A stretch of 64,000 bases of DNA from Modestobacter sp. VKM Ac-2985 (GCF_026967925.1 NZ_JAPVBI010000002.1:671528-735527); one strand, 5' to 3'; counted from the first letter of the stretch, positions 16,573 to 25,571 are shown. Program-made: numbers and translations. The notes: generated by a model from the sequence alone, not told the origin.

Positions 16573-17345
16573 CCGCCGTCGAGGTGCACGCCGTCGTCGA
16601 GGGCCCGGCCGAGGCGCCGGTGCTGCTGCTGTCCAACTCACTCGGCTCGGACCTGTCGATGTGGGACCCGCAGGTGCCGGCGCTGACCGAGCGGTTCCGG
16701 GTGGTCCGCTACGACACCCGCGGGCACGGCCGGTCACCGTCGGGGTCCGGTGACGCCACGATCGACGACCTGGCCGACGACGTCGTCGCGCTGCTGGACC
16801 GGCTGGGGGTGGCCCGGGCGCACGTCGCCGGGGTGTCGATCGGCGGGATGACCGGCCTGCGGCTGGCCGTGCGCGAGCCGCAGCGGGTGCTCACCCTGGC
16901 GGTGCTGTGCAGCTCGGCGCACACCGGCAACGCGGCCAGCTGGGCGGAGCGGGCGCGCACCGTGCGCGCCGAGGGCACCGGCGCGATCGCCGAGCAGGTG
17001 GTCAGCCGGTGGCTCACCCCGCCGTACGCCGCGGAACACCCCGACCTGGTGGCCCGGTTGCAGGCGATGGTGGCCGCCGCCGACGACGAGGGGTACGCCG
17101 GCTGCTGCGCGGCGATCGAGCGGATGGACCAGCGCCCCGACCTGCACCGGATCACGGCCCCGACGCTGGTGGTCTCCGGCGCCGAGGACCAGGCGGTGCC
17201 CCCGGAGCACCAGCAGCTGATCGCCGACGGCGTCCCCGGCGCCCGGCTGCTCAGCCTCGGCCCGGCCGCGCACCTGGCCAACCTGGAACAGCCCGAGCAG
17301 GTCAGCCGGGCCCTGATCGCACACGCCACCGGAGGCGACCTGTGA
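16569..17345 (+). CDS. pcaD: 3-oxoadipate enol-lactonase
   Basis: Alpha/beta hydrolase that opens 3-oxoadipate enol-lactone to 3-oxoadipate. The 258-residue protein has the oxyanion region 'LSNSLGSDLSMWD', the nucleophile elbow 'GVSIGGM' (Ser near residue 97), an acid in 'VSGAEDQAVP' and the histidine in 'GPAAHLANLEQP'. In some actinobacteria PcaD and PcaC are fused as PcaL; here they are separate genes overlapping by GTGA. Confidence 0.92.
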   Translation: MTAVEVHAVVEGPAEAPVLLLSNSLGSDLSMWDPQVPALTERFRVVRYDTRGHGRSPSGSGDATIDDLADDVVALLDRLGVARAHVAGVSIGGMTGLRLAVREPQRVLTLAVLCSSAHTGNAASWAERARTVRAEGTGAIAEQVVSRWLTPPYAAEHPDLVARLQAMVAAADDEGYAGCCAAIERMDQRPDLHRITAPTLVVSGAEDQAVPPEHQQLIADGVPGARLLSLGPAAHLANLEQPEQVSRALIAHATGGDL

Positions 17346-17758
17346 CCGAACCGCTGGAGACCGGACCGCTGGAGACCGACGAGCAGCGGCGGGCGGCCGG
17401 CATGCGGGTGCGCCGGGAGGTGCTCGGCGACGCCCACGTGGACCGGGCGGTCGCCAGCGTCACCCCGTTCACCGCGGACTTCCAGGACTTCATCACCCGC
17501 GTCGCGTGGGGCGACCTGTGGCAGCGACCCGGGCTGGACCGCCGCGAGCGCAGCATGCTGACCCTGGCGATCACCGCGGCGCTGCGGCACTGGGACGAGT
17601 TCGCGCTGCACGTGAAGGCGGCGGTGCACAACGGGCTGACCGACGAGGAGATCGCCGAGGTGTGCCTGCACACCGCGGTCTACGCCGGGGTGCCGGCGGC
17701 CAACCACGCCCTGGCCGTCGCCAAGCCGATCCTCGCCGAGCTCCGCACCCAGGGCTGA
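17342..17758 (+). CDS. pcaC: 4-carboxymuconolactone decarboxylase
   Basis: Removes CO2 from 4-carboxymuconolactone to give 3-oxoadipate enol-lactone. The 138-residue protein has the CMD fold marks 'WGDLWQRPGLDRRERSMLT' and 'HVKAAVHNGLTDEEIAEVCLH', of normal length for a stand-alone PcaC. It is the last gene of the pcaHGBDC operon. The CoA transferase and thiolase (pcaIJ, pcaF) needed to finish the pathway are not in this window. Confidence 0.93.
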   Translation: MTEPLETGPLETDEQRRAAGMRVRREVLGDAHVDRAVASVTPFTADFQDFITRVAWGDLWQRPGLDRRERSMLTLAITAALRHWDEFALHVKAAVHNGLTDEEIAEVCLHTAVYAGVPAANHALAVAKPILAELRTQG

Positions 17759-17773
17759 GGCCCCCGAAGGCGG

Positions 17774-19225
17774 TCAGCCGGCGGGGACGGAGACCGGCAC
17801 CCTCGCCCCGCCGGTGCCCAGGTCGACCGAGGCGCCGTCGGGGAAGGTCGCGGAGCCGGCGACCACGAGCGTCCCCTCGGTGAACCCGGCCGGCACGTCG
17901 AAGGCGGTGATCACCCGCGTCGGGGAGGCGTCCAGGTCCAGCGCCCGGAGCGTGGTCCCGTCCGGCAGGCGCAGCGACAGCAGCCCCGGCGGCAGCGCGC
18001 CGGGCGTGGCCTCCGGCAGCGCCATCGTCACGTCGAGCAGCAGCAGGGCGCGGCTCGGGTCGGCCGGCCGCGCGTCCTGGACGAACCACTCGAGCCGGCC
18101 GCCGCCGACCGCGATCGTGACGGGCAGGGACGCGGAGACCCGGCCGGGCGCGCTCAGCGTCGCCGCCAGCTGCCGGACGGCGTCCACGTCGGCCTCCCGG
18201 GAGGTGCGCGCCAGCACCTGCAGGTTGCCCGGGTCGGGGGCGCCGGTGAGCAGCGACAGCCGTTGCTCGACCCCGGCGTCGACGACCACGAGGTCGGCGG
18301 CGGTGGTGTCCGCGGGCACCGACAGCAGCGCCTCGACGGTGGTGCCCGGGGCGGTCATCGCCGGGGCGACGACGACCGGCTCCCGGCCGGGGACCTGGTA
18401 GCTGATCGAAGGCGGGGTGGGGGAGCGGCCCTCGCCCTGCTCGACCAGGTACCGCACGGCGAGGAACTCCTCACCGTCGGCCGGCCGCCGGGCGGCGTCC
18501 CCGGTGCCCACCCGGTCCGGCCGGGCCAGGCCGGTCACCGCCACCGCCGCAGCCGGACCGGAGAGCCGGGCCGGGCCGGCCGGCTCGGTCCAGGTCACGT
18601 CGGGGAACGGCCCGACCGCGGTGTGGCCGGGGCTCGCCTGCGGCACGGCCGGTGCGGTCAGCCCGCCGGCGCCCCGCGGTGGCTCCTCCCGGTCCGGCCG
18701 GCGGAGCAGCTCGCGGTGGGTCAGTGGCTCGGGGGCGGGGTTGGCCGGCAGCGCGGCGACCGACAGCCGCACGTCGCCGCCGGCCGGGGTGCCGGTCAGG
18801 GGGAACCGGAGCCAGCTGGCGTCGTCCTGCCCGTCGACGAACAGTGCCGGGCCGCACAGCAGCTCCGGGCGGAGCTCGGAGCCGGCGGCGTCCTCCAGCT
18901 GGAACCAGCAGCGGCTGTCCGCGCCGCGGACACCCTGCCGCAGCGCCACGTGGTCGCTGAAGGCGCGGTCGGCCGCAGCGAGGACGACGGCGGGGTCGGT
19001 GACGTAGCGGCCACCGAAGGTGAGCGGGTCCTCGCGCAGCAGTGCGAACAGCCCGGCGCCGACCAGCAGCACGACCAGCAGCGCAGCGCTGAGGATCGAT
19101 CCGATCGGCCGGCGACGTCGACGACCGGGCACCGGCGCCGGGGGAACGGCCGGGTCGGGCCCCGGGGCGTCGGAACGCTCCTCGGCGACTCCGCCCACTG
19201 GTCCTCCGGCCTCTTGCTGCTCCAC
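17774..19225 (-). CDS. Membrane-anchored protein of unknown function
   Basis: A 483-residue protein with a short cytoplasmic Pro/Arg-rich lead, a basic patch 'PGRRRRRPIGS', one membrane helix ('ILSAALLVVLLVGAGLFALL', about residues 43-62) and a large extracellular part. The outside region has two cysteines ('SRCWFQLED', 'PELLCGPALF') that may pair, then beta-rich sequence. No catalytic motif or family is recognised. The GTG at 19225 is chosen from an ORF reaching 19291 because it gives a compact lead, but the start is uncertain. It is convergent to pcaC. Confidence 0.65.
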   Translation of the reverse strand: MEQQEAGGPVGGVAEERSDAPGPDPAVPPAPVPGRRRRRPIGSILSAALLVVLLVGAGLFALLREDPLTFGGRYVTDPAVVLAAADRAFSDHVALRQGVRGADSRCWFQLEDAAGSELRPELLCGPALFVDGQDDASWLRFPLTGTPAGGDVRLSVAALPANPAPEPLTHRELLRRPDREEPPRGAGGLTAPAVPQASPGHTAVGPFPDVTWTEPAGPARLSGPAAAVAVTGLARPDRVGTGDAARRPADGEEFLAVRYLVEQGEGRSPTPPSISYQVPGREPVVVAPAMTAPGTTVEALLSVPADTTAADLVVVDAGVEQRLSLLTGAPDPGNLQVLARTSREADVDAVRQLAATLSAPGRVSASLPVTIAVGGGRLEWFVQDARPADPSRALLLLDVTMALPEATPGALPPGLLSLRLPDGTTLRALDLDASPTRVITAFDVPAGFTEGTLVVAGSATFPDGASVDLGTGGARVPVSVPAG

Positions 19226-19464
19226 GGCGGCCTGGCAGGGGCCGACCGGGAACGCTAACCGACCAGCCAGGGCGACCGCACGCACCGCCACCGGAACGGG
19301 GAGCGGGTCGCCGCGCTGCGGTCACCCGGAGGGAGGAGTGGCTCCTTGTCTCTCGGTTGGGCAGCGGCTACACCGGGTAGGGGCGATCCGTTGGACCCAC
19401 CCACTCGTCGAGGAGGACCGCCCCTGCCGCGTCGGAGTGATCGACCGCAGGAGGCTTCCACCGC

Positions 19465-20505
19465 GTGACCGCAGTGCCCGAGGAGACCGCCCGCCCGCTG
19501 CGGGTGGCGACCGTGCCGTACGCCGGCGCCTACGCCGCCGCGGTGCTCCCGGTCGGCGTCGTCCGGGTGGGCCCGGACCTCTCACCCAGCCCGTGGCTGG
19601 ACCCCGAGCAGCTGGCCGCCCATGCCGCGGAGATCGACGTGCTGCACCTGCACGGCGGGTACGAGCACCTGACGGCCCCGGAGCTGGACGCCTGGACGGC
19701 GGCGGTGCGCCGCTGCGGGGTGCCGCTGGTGGTCACGGTCCACGACCTCGCCCCCCGGGAGGCGCCCGACGGCACCCTCCGGCGCACCCGGCACCGGGCC
19801 CACCTGCGCACCCTGCTGGCCACCGCGGAGGTCGTGCTCACCCTGACCCGGGGAGCCGCCGACGAGATCGCCGACCGCTTCGGCCGGACGGCGATCGTCG
19901 TCGCCCACCCCTCGCTGGCCGAGCCCACCCCCGACGTCGGGCGCGAGACCCGGCTGGTCGGCCTGCACCTGGGGCGGCTGGGTGCGGCGGTGGCGGAGCC
20001 CGAGGCGATCGTCCGGGCCGCACTGTCGGGGGCGGTGTCCGGTGGCGGCCGGCTGCGGGTCGACGTGCACCCCGAGGTCGACCTGGCCGCGCGGCTGCCG
20101 GGGCTGCTGGAGCTCGCCGACGCCGGGGAGCTGGAACTGGCCCGCAGCTGGCCGCAGGGGCCGGCCGAGTGGGTCCGCCACCTGCAGGGGCTGCACGTGT
20201 CGGTGCTGCCCCGCCGCACGGCCACCCACTCGGGCTGGGTGGAGCTGTGCCGCGACGCCGGCACCCGGCTCCTCGTCCCCCGCGGTGGCCGGCACGCCGA
20301 GCAGTGGGCCGACGTCGTCCTGTACGGCAACGACCCCGAGCAGGGGCTGGACGCCGCGTCGCTGACCTCGGCCGTGGTCGCCGCCCTCACCCGGCCGGCG
20401 CCGGACCGGGTGGACCGCTCCTGGCGGGCCGCGCAGCGCGCCGCCGTGCAGCGGGTGCACGCCCAGGTCTACGAGCAGGTGGCCGCCGACGCCGCGGTGG
20501 TCTGA
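19465..20505 (+). CDS. Glycosyltransferase family 4-like protein
   Basis: A 346-residue protein with the architecture of GT-B glycosyltransferases: an N-terminal acceptor domain ('DVLHLHGGYEHL' and 'VPLVVTVHDLAPREAPDG') and a C-terminal domain ('GLHLGRLG', 'LHVSVLPRRTATHSGWVELCRDAGTR' region) that resembles the E-x7-E nucleotide-sugar site. It starts at GTG after a good CAGGAGG at 19448-19454. It stands alone between divergent and convergent neighbours, so donor and acceptor cannot be guessed. Confidence 0.75.
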   Translation: MTAVPEETARPLRVATVPYAGAYAAAVLPVGVVRVGPDLSPSPWLDPEQLAAHAAEIDVLHLHGGYEHLTAPELDAWTAAVRRCGVPLVVTVHDLAPREAPDGTLRRTRHRAHLRTLLATAEVVLTLTRGAADEIADRFGRTAIVVAHPSLAEPTPDVGRETRLVGLHLGRLGAAVAEPEAIVRAALSGAVSGGGRLRVDVHPEVDLAARLPGLLELADAGELELARSWPQGPAEWVRHLQGLHVSVLPRRTATHSGWVELCRDAGTRLLVPRGGRHAEQWADVVLYGNDPEQGLDAASLTSAVVAALTRPAPDRVDRSWRAAQRAAVQRVHAQVYEQVAADAAVV

Positions 20506-20516
20506 GCGGCAGCCGG

Positions 20517-22013
20517 TCAGCCGGCCTCGGGGGCGGACTGCGTGGCGTGCGGCAACCGCACGGTGAAGGCGGTGTGCCCGGGGGCGCTGGCGAGCTGCAC
20601 GCTGCCGCCGTGCGCGGCGACGACGGCGTGCACGATCGCCAGTCCCAGCCCGGTGCTCCCGGCCGACCGCGACCGGGAGGCGTCCCCGCGGGCGAACCGC
20701 TCGAAGACGTGCCCCTGGAGTCCGGGGGGCACGCCCGGGCCGTCGTCGGTGACGTGCAGCACCGCACAGTCGGCCTCCGTCCGCAGCCGGGTGGTCACGG
20801 TCGTGCCCGCGGGGGTGTGGGTGCAGGCGTTGCCCAGCAGGTTGACCAGCACCTGGTGCAGCCGGGCGGCGTCGCCCCGGACCAGGACCGGGGTGTCGGG
20901 GAGGTCGAGCTGCCAGCGGTGGCCCGGGCCGGCGACGTGCGCGTCGCTGACCGCGTCGACGGCCAGGGCGGTGACGTCGACCTCCTCGGCGGCGAGCTCG
21001 CGGCCGGCGTCCAGCCGGGCCAGCAGCAGCAGCTCCTCGACCAGGGCCGACATGCGCAGCGCCTCGGACTCCACCCGGCTCATCGCGCGGCCGACGTCCC
21101 CGGCCACCTCGGGATGCTGCCGCCGGACCAGTTCGGCGTAGCCGCGGATGGAGGCCAGCGGGGTGCGCAGCTCGTGGCTGGCGTCGGCGACGAACTGGCG
21201 CACCCGGGTCTCCGACTCCTGCCGGGCGGCCAGCGAGCCCTCGACGTGATCGAGCATCCGGTTCAGCGCCGCCCCGACCTGGCCGACCTCGGTGCCCGGG
21301 TCGGTGTCCCGCGGGGCCACCCGCTCGGCCAGCTGCACCTCGCCGCTGGCCAGTGGGAGCTCGGAGACGCGGGTGGCGGTGGCCGCGACCCGGTCGAGCG
21401 GCGCGAGGGTGCGGCGGATGACGAGCACGGCGGCGGCGGCGGCGGCGAGCAACGCGGCCAGCCCGGCCAGCAGCTCGACCGCGATCAGGTTGCGGACGGC
21501 GTCAGCGGCGCCCCCCAACGGCAGCCCGTTCACCAGCACCCCGCCCGGCATGCTGCTGGCGACCAGCCGGTACTCGCCGAGGTCGCCGCCCAGGTCCCGG
21601 GTCGCCGGGGCCGTGTCGGTGGGGAGATCGGCGAGGACGGCCTCCTGAGCGTCGGTCAGGGGCAACGGCGCACCGCTCCGGCCGAGCACTGCGGAGTCGG
21701 CGACGGCCCCGTCGACGACCATGGCGCCGAGCGTCCCCTCGCCCTGGCCGCGGGCGCCCAGGCCGCCCGGCCCACCAGGCCATCCGCCCGCGCGGCCGGG
21801 GCCGAACCACCCGTCGTCCGGCGCGGCGGCGTAGCCCTGCGCGCGGTCGGTGACCGTCTCCAGCTGGCTGTCGACCTGGCCGACCAGCTCCGAGCGCAGC
21901 GCGGTCACCGAGACGACGCCGACCAGGGCCAGCACCAGGACCAGCGGGACGACGAAGGCGATGAGCAGCCGGGTGCGCAGCGAACGGCGGGACCGGAGCG
22001 GGCTGCCCGTCAC
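20517..22013 (-). CDS. Sensor histidine kinase
   Basis: A 498-residue membrane sensor. Two membrane helices (about residues 16-38 and 178-200) flank an extracellular Gly/Pro-rich sensor part; then HAMP, the HisKA box 'ASHELRTPLASIRGYAEL' with phospho-accepting histidine, and the ATPase boxes 'NLLGNACTHT', 'DDGPGVPP' and 'GSTGLGLAIVHAV'. It follows the response regulator by 16 bases in the same operon. Resembles TrcS-type kinases of actinobacteria; the signal is unknown. Confidence 0.9.
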   Translation of the reverse strand: MTGSPLRSRRSLRTRLLIAFVVPLVLVLALVGVVSVTALRSELVGQVDSQLETVTDRAQGYAAAPDDGWFGPGRAGGWPGGPGGLGARGQGEGTLGAMVVDGAVADSAVLGRSGAPLPLTDAQEAVLADLPTDTAPATRDLGGDLGEYRLVASSMPGGVLVNGLPLGGAADAVRNLIAVELLAGLAALLAAAAAAVLVIRRTLAPLDRVAATATRVSELPLASGEVQLAERVAPRDTDPGTEVGQVGAALNRMLDHVEGSLAARQESETRVRQFVADASHELRTPLASIRGYAELVRRQHPEVAGDVGRAMSRVESEALRMSALVEELLLLARLDAGRELAAEEVDVTALAVDAVSDAHVAGPGHRWQLDLPDTPVLVRGDAARLHQVLVNLLGNACTHTPAGTTVTTRLRTEADCAVLHVTDDGPGVPPGLQGHVFERFARGDASRSRSAGSTGLGLAIVHAVVAAHGGSVQLASAPGHTAFTVRLPHATQSAPEAG

Positions 22014-22029
22014 CGGTGGTGGTCAGACG

Positions 22030-22770
22030 TCATGCGGCGGGCTTGATCACGTACCCGGCGCCCCGGAGGGTGTGGATCATCGGCGGGCGGCCCGCGTCGA
22101 TCTTGCGCCGCAGGTAGGAGATGTAGAGCTCGACGATGTTGCCCTGGCCGCCGAAGTCGTACTGCCAGACCCGGTCGAGGATCTGCGCCTTGGACAGCAC
22201 CCGCTTGGGGTTGCGCATCAGGTAGCGCAGCAGCTCGAACTCGGTGGCGGTCAGCCGGATGTCCTCCCCGGCCCGGGTGACCTCGTGGCTCTCCTCGTCC
22301 AGGGTCAGGTCGCCGACCACCAGCAGGCCGTCGTCGGCCACGACCCGGCTGGTGCGGCGCAGCAGGCCGCGCAGCCGGGCGGCGACCTCCTCCAGGCTGA
22401 AGGGCTTGGTGACGTAGTCGTCGCCGCCGGCGGTGAGGCCGGCGATCCGGTCCTCCAGCGCGTCCTTGGCGGTCAGGAAGACCACCGGGACCAGCGGGGT
22501 GTCCGCGCGGACCCGGCGCAGCACCTCCAGCCCGTCCATGTCGGGGAGCATGACATCCAGGACGACGGCGTCCGGGCGGAACTCGCGGGCGGCGCGCACC
22601 GCGTCGGTGCCGTCGTGGGCGGTGCGGACGTCCCAGCCCTCGTAGCGCAGGGCCATGGACAGCAGTTCACAGATCGAGGGCTCGTCGTCGACGACCAGCA
22701 CCCGCAGGGCGCTGCCGTCCGGCCGGGTGAGCTGGGCTCGGGAGCTGGGAGCGGGCGAGGTGGTCGTCAT
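22030..22770 (-). CDS. OmpR/TrcR-family response regulator
   Basis: A 246-residue DNA-binding regulator. The receiver domain has the acidic pair in 'VVDDEP', the phosphorylated Asp in 'VVLDVMLPDMDGLEV', 'FLTAKD' and the lysine of 'VTKPFS'. The C-terminal winged helix shows 'LTATEFELLRYLMRNPKRVL' and 'YISYLRRKID...HTLRGAGYVI'-type motifs. The ATG at 22770 gives the usual short lead; the open frame reaches 22848. It heads the operon with the kinase. Confidence 0.92.
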   Translation of the reverse strand: MTTTSPAPSSRAQLTRPDGSALRVLVVDDEPSICELLSMALRYEGWDVRTAHDGTDAVRAAREFRPDAVVLDVMLPDMDGLEVLRRVRADTPLVPVVFLTAKDALEDRIAGLTAGGDDYVTKPFSLEEVAARLRGLLRRTSRVVADDGLLVVGDLTLDEESHEVTRAGEDIRLTATEFELLRYLMRNPKRVLSKAQILDRVWQYDFGGQGNIVELYISYLRRKIDAGRPPMIHTLRGAGYVIKPAA

Positions 22771-22881
22771 GGACCGACTGTGCGGCCTGGACCTGAGAAC
22801 ATCCTGTGTGCCGGACAGGAGATCCCTGGGCGTCTGCCCAGCGGCCATGAGCGGGGCCGGGCAGGCGGGGATGACGTGAGG

Positions 22882-22955
22882 TGGGCAGGGGCGGGGTCGA
22901 ACCGCCGACCTCTCACTTTTCAGGCGAGCGCTCGTACCAACTGAGCTACCTGCCC
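22882..22955 (-). tRNA. tRNA-Phe (GAA)
   Basis: Cloverleaf on the minus strand: 7-bp acceptor GGGCAGG/CCTGCCC, D-arm GCTC/GAGC, anticodon loop CTGAAAA (GAA) and T-arm GGCGG-TTCGACC-CCGCC. 74 bases without CCA. Confidence 0.95.
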
Positions 22956-22982
22956 CTACCCGGTGTGCTGGACACCGGGTGG

Positions 22983-23056
22983 CGACCCTGACGGGACTCG
23001 AACCCGCGACCTCCGCCGTGACAGGGCGGCGCGCTAACCAACTGCGCTACAGGGCC
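22983..23056 (-). tRNA. tRNA-Asp (GTC)
   Basis: Acceptor GGCCCTG/CAGGGTC with discriminator G, anticodon stem CCGCC/GGCGG and loop CTGTCAC (GTC). 74 bases; lies 27 bases from tRNA-Phe in a three-tRNA cluster. Confidence 0.95.
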
Positions 23057-23096
23057 TTGCTGTACTGCTCGGTGTGCTGTTGTCGTGCATGGTGCG

Positions 23097-23169
23097 TGCC
23101 CCCAACGGGGTTCGAACCCGTGCTACCGCCTTGAAAGGGCGGCGTCCTGGACCGCTAGACGATGGGGGC
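23097..23169 (-). tRNA. tRNA-Glu (TTC)
   Basis: Acceptor GCCCCCA/TGGGGGC, anticodon stem CCGCC/GGCGG, loop CTTTCAA (TTC), discriminator A. 73 bases. First transcribed tRNA of the Glu-Asp-Phe cluster. Confidence 0.95.
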
Positions 23170-23286
23170 TCGTGGTCGCTGGAGGCAGGGAGAACCATAC
23201 ATGCCCTGTCGGACGTCGTCCCACAGGGGGGTCACCGGTGCGCGTGGCAGCCGGGCCGGCAGCGTCCACCGTGCCAGCATCCACGC

Positions 23287-23940
23287 GTGCTGATCCGCCG
23301 TCCCGCCCGGGTGACCCGTTCCGCCGGCCTTGCTGTCGCCCTCCTGCTGGTGGCCGGCTGCGCCGCGCAGCCCGACACCGACAGTGCGGGGTCGACCGGG
23401 GAGGCGTCGTCCAGCAGCGCCGCCCCGGAGGCCACCGAGACGACCGCGGAGGCGACCGAGGAGACGACCGCGCCAGCGTCACAGAGCCCGGCCGCGGAGT
23501 TCCCCGCGGACACCTCGGCCGACACCGCCGACCCGGTGGACCCCGAGGGCCTCACGGTGACCGCCGTCCGCGCCGCCGAGCACGAGGGGTACGACCGGGT
23601 GGTCTTCGAGCTCGCCGGCAGCGGCACCCCCGGCTGGCAGGTGGAGTACGTCGACGCGCCGTCGTCCCAGGGGTCCGGTGCTGCCGTCGAGGTCCCCGGC
23701 GCGGCGTTCCTCCAGGTGACGCTGCAGGGCACGAGCTACCCGTACGAGACCGGCGCCGAGGAGGTCGCCCGGGGGCCGGTGTCGGTGTCCGGCACCGACA
23801 CCGTGCAGGGCGTCGTCTACGACGCAACCTTCGAGGGCACCTCCGTTGCCTGGATCGGCACCAGCGCCGAGGTGCCCTTCCGGGTGTCCGCGCTGAGCGA
23901 CCCCACCCGGCTGGTGGTCGAGGTCGCCGACGCAGGCTGA
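23287..23940 (+). CDS. AMIN-like domain lipoprotein
   Basis: A 217-residue exported protein: signal with lipobox 'LLVAGCAAQ' (about residues 18-26), a long T/E/A/S linker, then a beta-rich domain beginning 'YDRVVFELAGSGTPGWQVEYVD'. This matches the actinobacterial AMIN-like domain, which is thought to bind cell-wall material (family knowledge, not shown here). The GTG at 23287 starts the signal peptide; a longer frame open upstream runs into tRNA-Glu and is rejected. Convergent with a small lipoprotein gene two bases away. Confidence 0.82.
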   Translation: MLIRRPARVTRSAGLAVALLLVAGCAAQPDTDSAGSTGEASSSSAAPEATETTAEATEETTAPASQSPAAEFPADTSADTADPVDPEGLTVTAVRAAEHEGYDRVVFELAGSGTPGWQVEYVDAPSSQGSGAAVEVPGAAFLQVTLQGTSYPYETGAEEVARGPVSVSGTDTVQGVVYDATFEGTSVAWIGTSAEVPFRVSALSDPTRLVVEVADAG

Positions 23941-23942
23941 GC

Positions 23943-24269
23943 TCAGCCCAGGGAGGCGCTGAGCTCCACCGACCCGGGCGCCACCGTCGTGCAGGTCAGC
24001 GACAGCGGCCCGGCGGAGACGCTCTCGCCCTCGGCGCAGGAGACGCTGGTGTCGCCGACCGTGAGGCTGGCTCGGCCGTCCGCGGTCCCGCCGAAGGAGA
24101 GCTCGGTGCCGAGGACGGTGACCGCCGCGTCGTCGCCGCTGAGCGTCGCGGTGCACTCGTTCCCCGAGCAGGCGACGCTGGGTGAGCTGCACGCCGCCAG
24201 TGGCAGGAGGAGGAGCAGCCCGGTGGCTGCGCCGGCCGCCAGACGGCCGGGGCGGTTCATGATCGACAT
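23943..24269 (-). CDS. Small secreted lipoprotein
   Basis: A 108-residue protein: signal with lipobox 'LLPLAACSS' then a compact beta-rich domain with four cysteines ('VACSGNECTATL', 'VSCAEGES', 'LTCTTV'), likely paired as two disulfides. No family recognised. ATG 24269 has a TAGGCT hexamer 6 bases upstream (leaderless). Its stop is two bases from the convergent AMIN-like gene. Confidence 0.7.
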   Translation of the reverse strand: MSIMNRPGRLAAGAATGLLLLLPLAACSSPSVACSGNECTATLSGDDAAVTVLGTELSFGGTADGRASLTVGDTSVSCAEGESVSAGPLSLTCTTVAPGSVELSASLG

Positions 24270-24275
24270 GCGAGC

Positions 24276-24281
24276 AGCCTA
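24276..24281 (-). promoter_or_regulatory. -10 element (TAGGCT) for the small lipoprotein gene
   Basis: On the minus strand TAGGCT ends 6 bases before ATG 24269. Confidence 0.42.
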
Positions 24282-24375
24282 GGTGTGGCTCGCCGGGCTC
24301 CCCCGGAGCCGTCGCGGCGAGCCGTCGCGCCAAGTCAGGAGGCGATCGCGCTCGGGGAGCTCGGTCGGTGGGGCC

Positions 24376-24900
24376 TCAGTCGCGGGGAGCCGGCGAGAAC
24401 ACCCAGGTGCGCAGGGCGACGAACCGGATCAGGCCGATCGCACCGGTGACCGCGGCGATCAGGGAGAGCTGGACGACGGTGCCCACGTCACCGGTCAGGG
24501 TGTGCAGCCCCGCCAGGGCCAGCGAGGTGGCGACCAGCCCGATCCCGGCCAGGCCACCCCCCTCCCACTGGGCGGTGAACCAGGAGACCCGGCCACCGGC
24601 GTGGAAGGTCGACCGGCGGTGCATCTCGTTGGCCAGCAGCGTGGACGCGATCGCGCCGGACAGGTTCGCGACCTGCGCGCCGAAGCCCTGCAGGCTGATG
24701 AACACCACGGCGTAGAGGGCACTGGAGAGCCCGCCGACGACGACGAAGCGGACGAACTGTGCGCGGGCGTCGTCCTGCTGCAGTCGCTCGCGCGCCGCGC
24801 TGGACCGCGCCCGCACCCACGTCGGCTCGATCCAGCCGTCGAGACGTCCCTGGCGCACGCCGTCCACGGCGGTGCGACGGAGCAGGGACGGGCAGGTCAC
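24376..24900 (-). CDS. GtrA family membrane protein
   Basis: A 174-residue protein with four predicted membrane helices after a ~45-residue cytoplasmic lead. 'FVRFVVVGGLSSALYAVVF' begins the GtrA domain and 'RFVALRTWVFSPAP' ends it, both typical. GtrA proteins are thought to flip or carry polyprenyl-linked sugars for wall glycan decoration. The GTG at 24900 gives the full lead; a shorter start is possible. No glycosyltransferase is adjacent, so its partner is unclear. Confidence 0.83.
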   Translation of the reverse strand: MTCPSLLRRTAVDGVRQGRLDGWIEPTWVRARSSAARERLQQDDARAQFVRFVVVGGLSSALYAVVFISLQGFGAQVANLSGAIASTLLANEMHRRSTFHAGGRVSWFTAQWEGGGLAGIGLVATSLALAGLHTLTGDVGTVVQLSLIAAVTGAIGLIRFVALRTWVFSPAPRD

Positions 24901-25094
24901 GGGTCCTCCTCAGGACGTGAGCACAGGTCCATGCTCGGTCAGCAGGCTCATCTTCCGACAGCAACCCATGAGCCGCATGTGCATTCCCGGTGCGTTCCCG
25001 CAACGCTCCGTGACCTCCCTCACGGAGAGTGGTCACGGCCGACTCACAGTCCCCTGTCAGGGGGACCCCCGGTTCGGCGGGCACGGTCGAGGAC

Positions 25095-25571
25095 ATGAGC
25101 GGAACCGGTCCCCGTCGCCCCTGGCTCTACGACCCGAGCGCGGGCGGCCTGCTCGTCCGCGCCCACCGACCGTCGTCGGCCGGAGCCGTCGGCGCCGCGG
25201 TGTCCGACGTGCTGTGGACCGACGTGCTGCGGGTGGTCCGCTGGGCGACGGCCACGCTCGACTGCCGGCCCGTCCTCGTCGACGGGACCGCCTGGCGGAC
25301 GGCGGCCGCGTCGGCCGGCCTGCTGCGCCGGCTGCCCGGGCTGTGCGGGGAGGTCGGCCTGACCTGGGGCGGGGTCGCCGCGACGTCCGGGACCGAGGGA
25401 TCGGCCCGGGAGCGGTTGCGGGGGGCCACCGACCGGCTGTCCGGCCACCTCCGCTCCCCGGCGGACGAGGTCGTGGACGCAGACCTCCTGGCCGCAGTCG
25501 CTGCCGACGCGGTCGGGGCCGCTGCCGTCGCCCTGCTGGCCGAGGAGGCCGACTGGCGGGTGCGGCGGTGA
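25095..25571 (+). CDS. Hypothetical protein
   Basis: A 158-residue Ala/Arg/Leu-rich soluble protein with no family I recognise. It starts at ATG 25095 and ends overlapping the VanZ gene (GTGA), so it is the first gene of a three-gene string. Weak motif-like parts are 'PWLYDPSAGGLLVRAHRP' and 'VLWTDVLRVVRWATATLDC'. No signal or membrane helix. Coding is supported by position and codon pattern, not by homology. Confidence 0.55.
   Translation: MSGTGPRRPWLYDPSAGGLLVRAHRPSSAGAVGAAVSDVLWTDVLRVVRWATATLDCRPVLVDGTAWRTAAASAGLLRRLPGLCGEVGLTWGGVAATSGTEGSARERLRGATDRLSGHLRSPADEVVDADLLAAVAADAVGAAAVALLAEEADWRVRR

Noticed and set aside
23935..23948. Perfect palindrome GGCTGAGCTCAGCC
   Set aside because: It arises from two convergent stop codons placed two bases apart; too short to call a terminator or operator.
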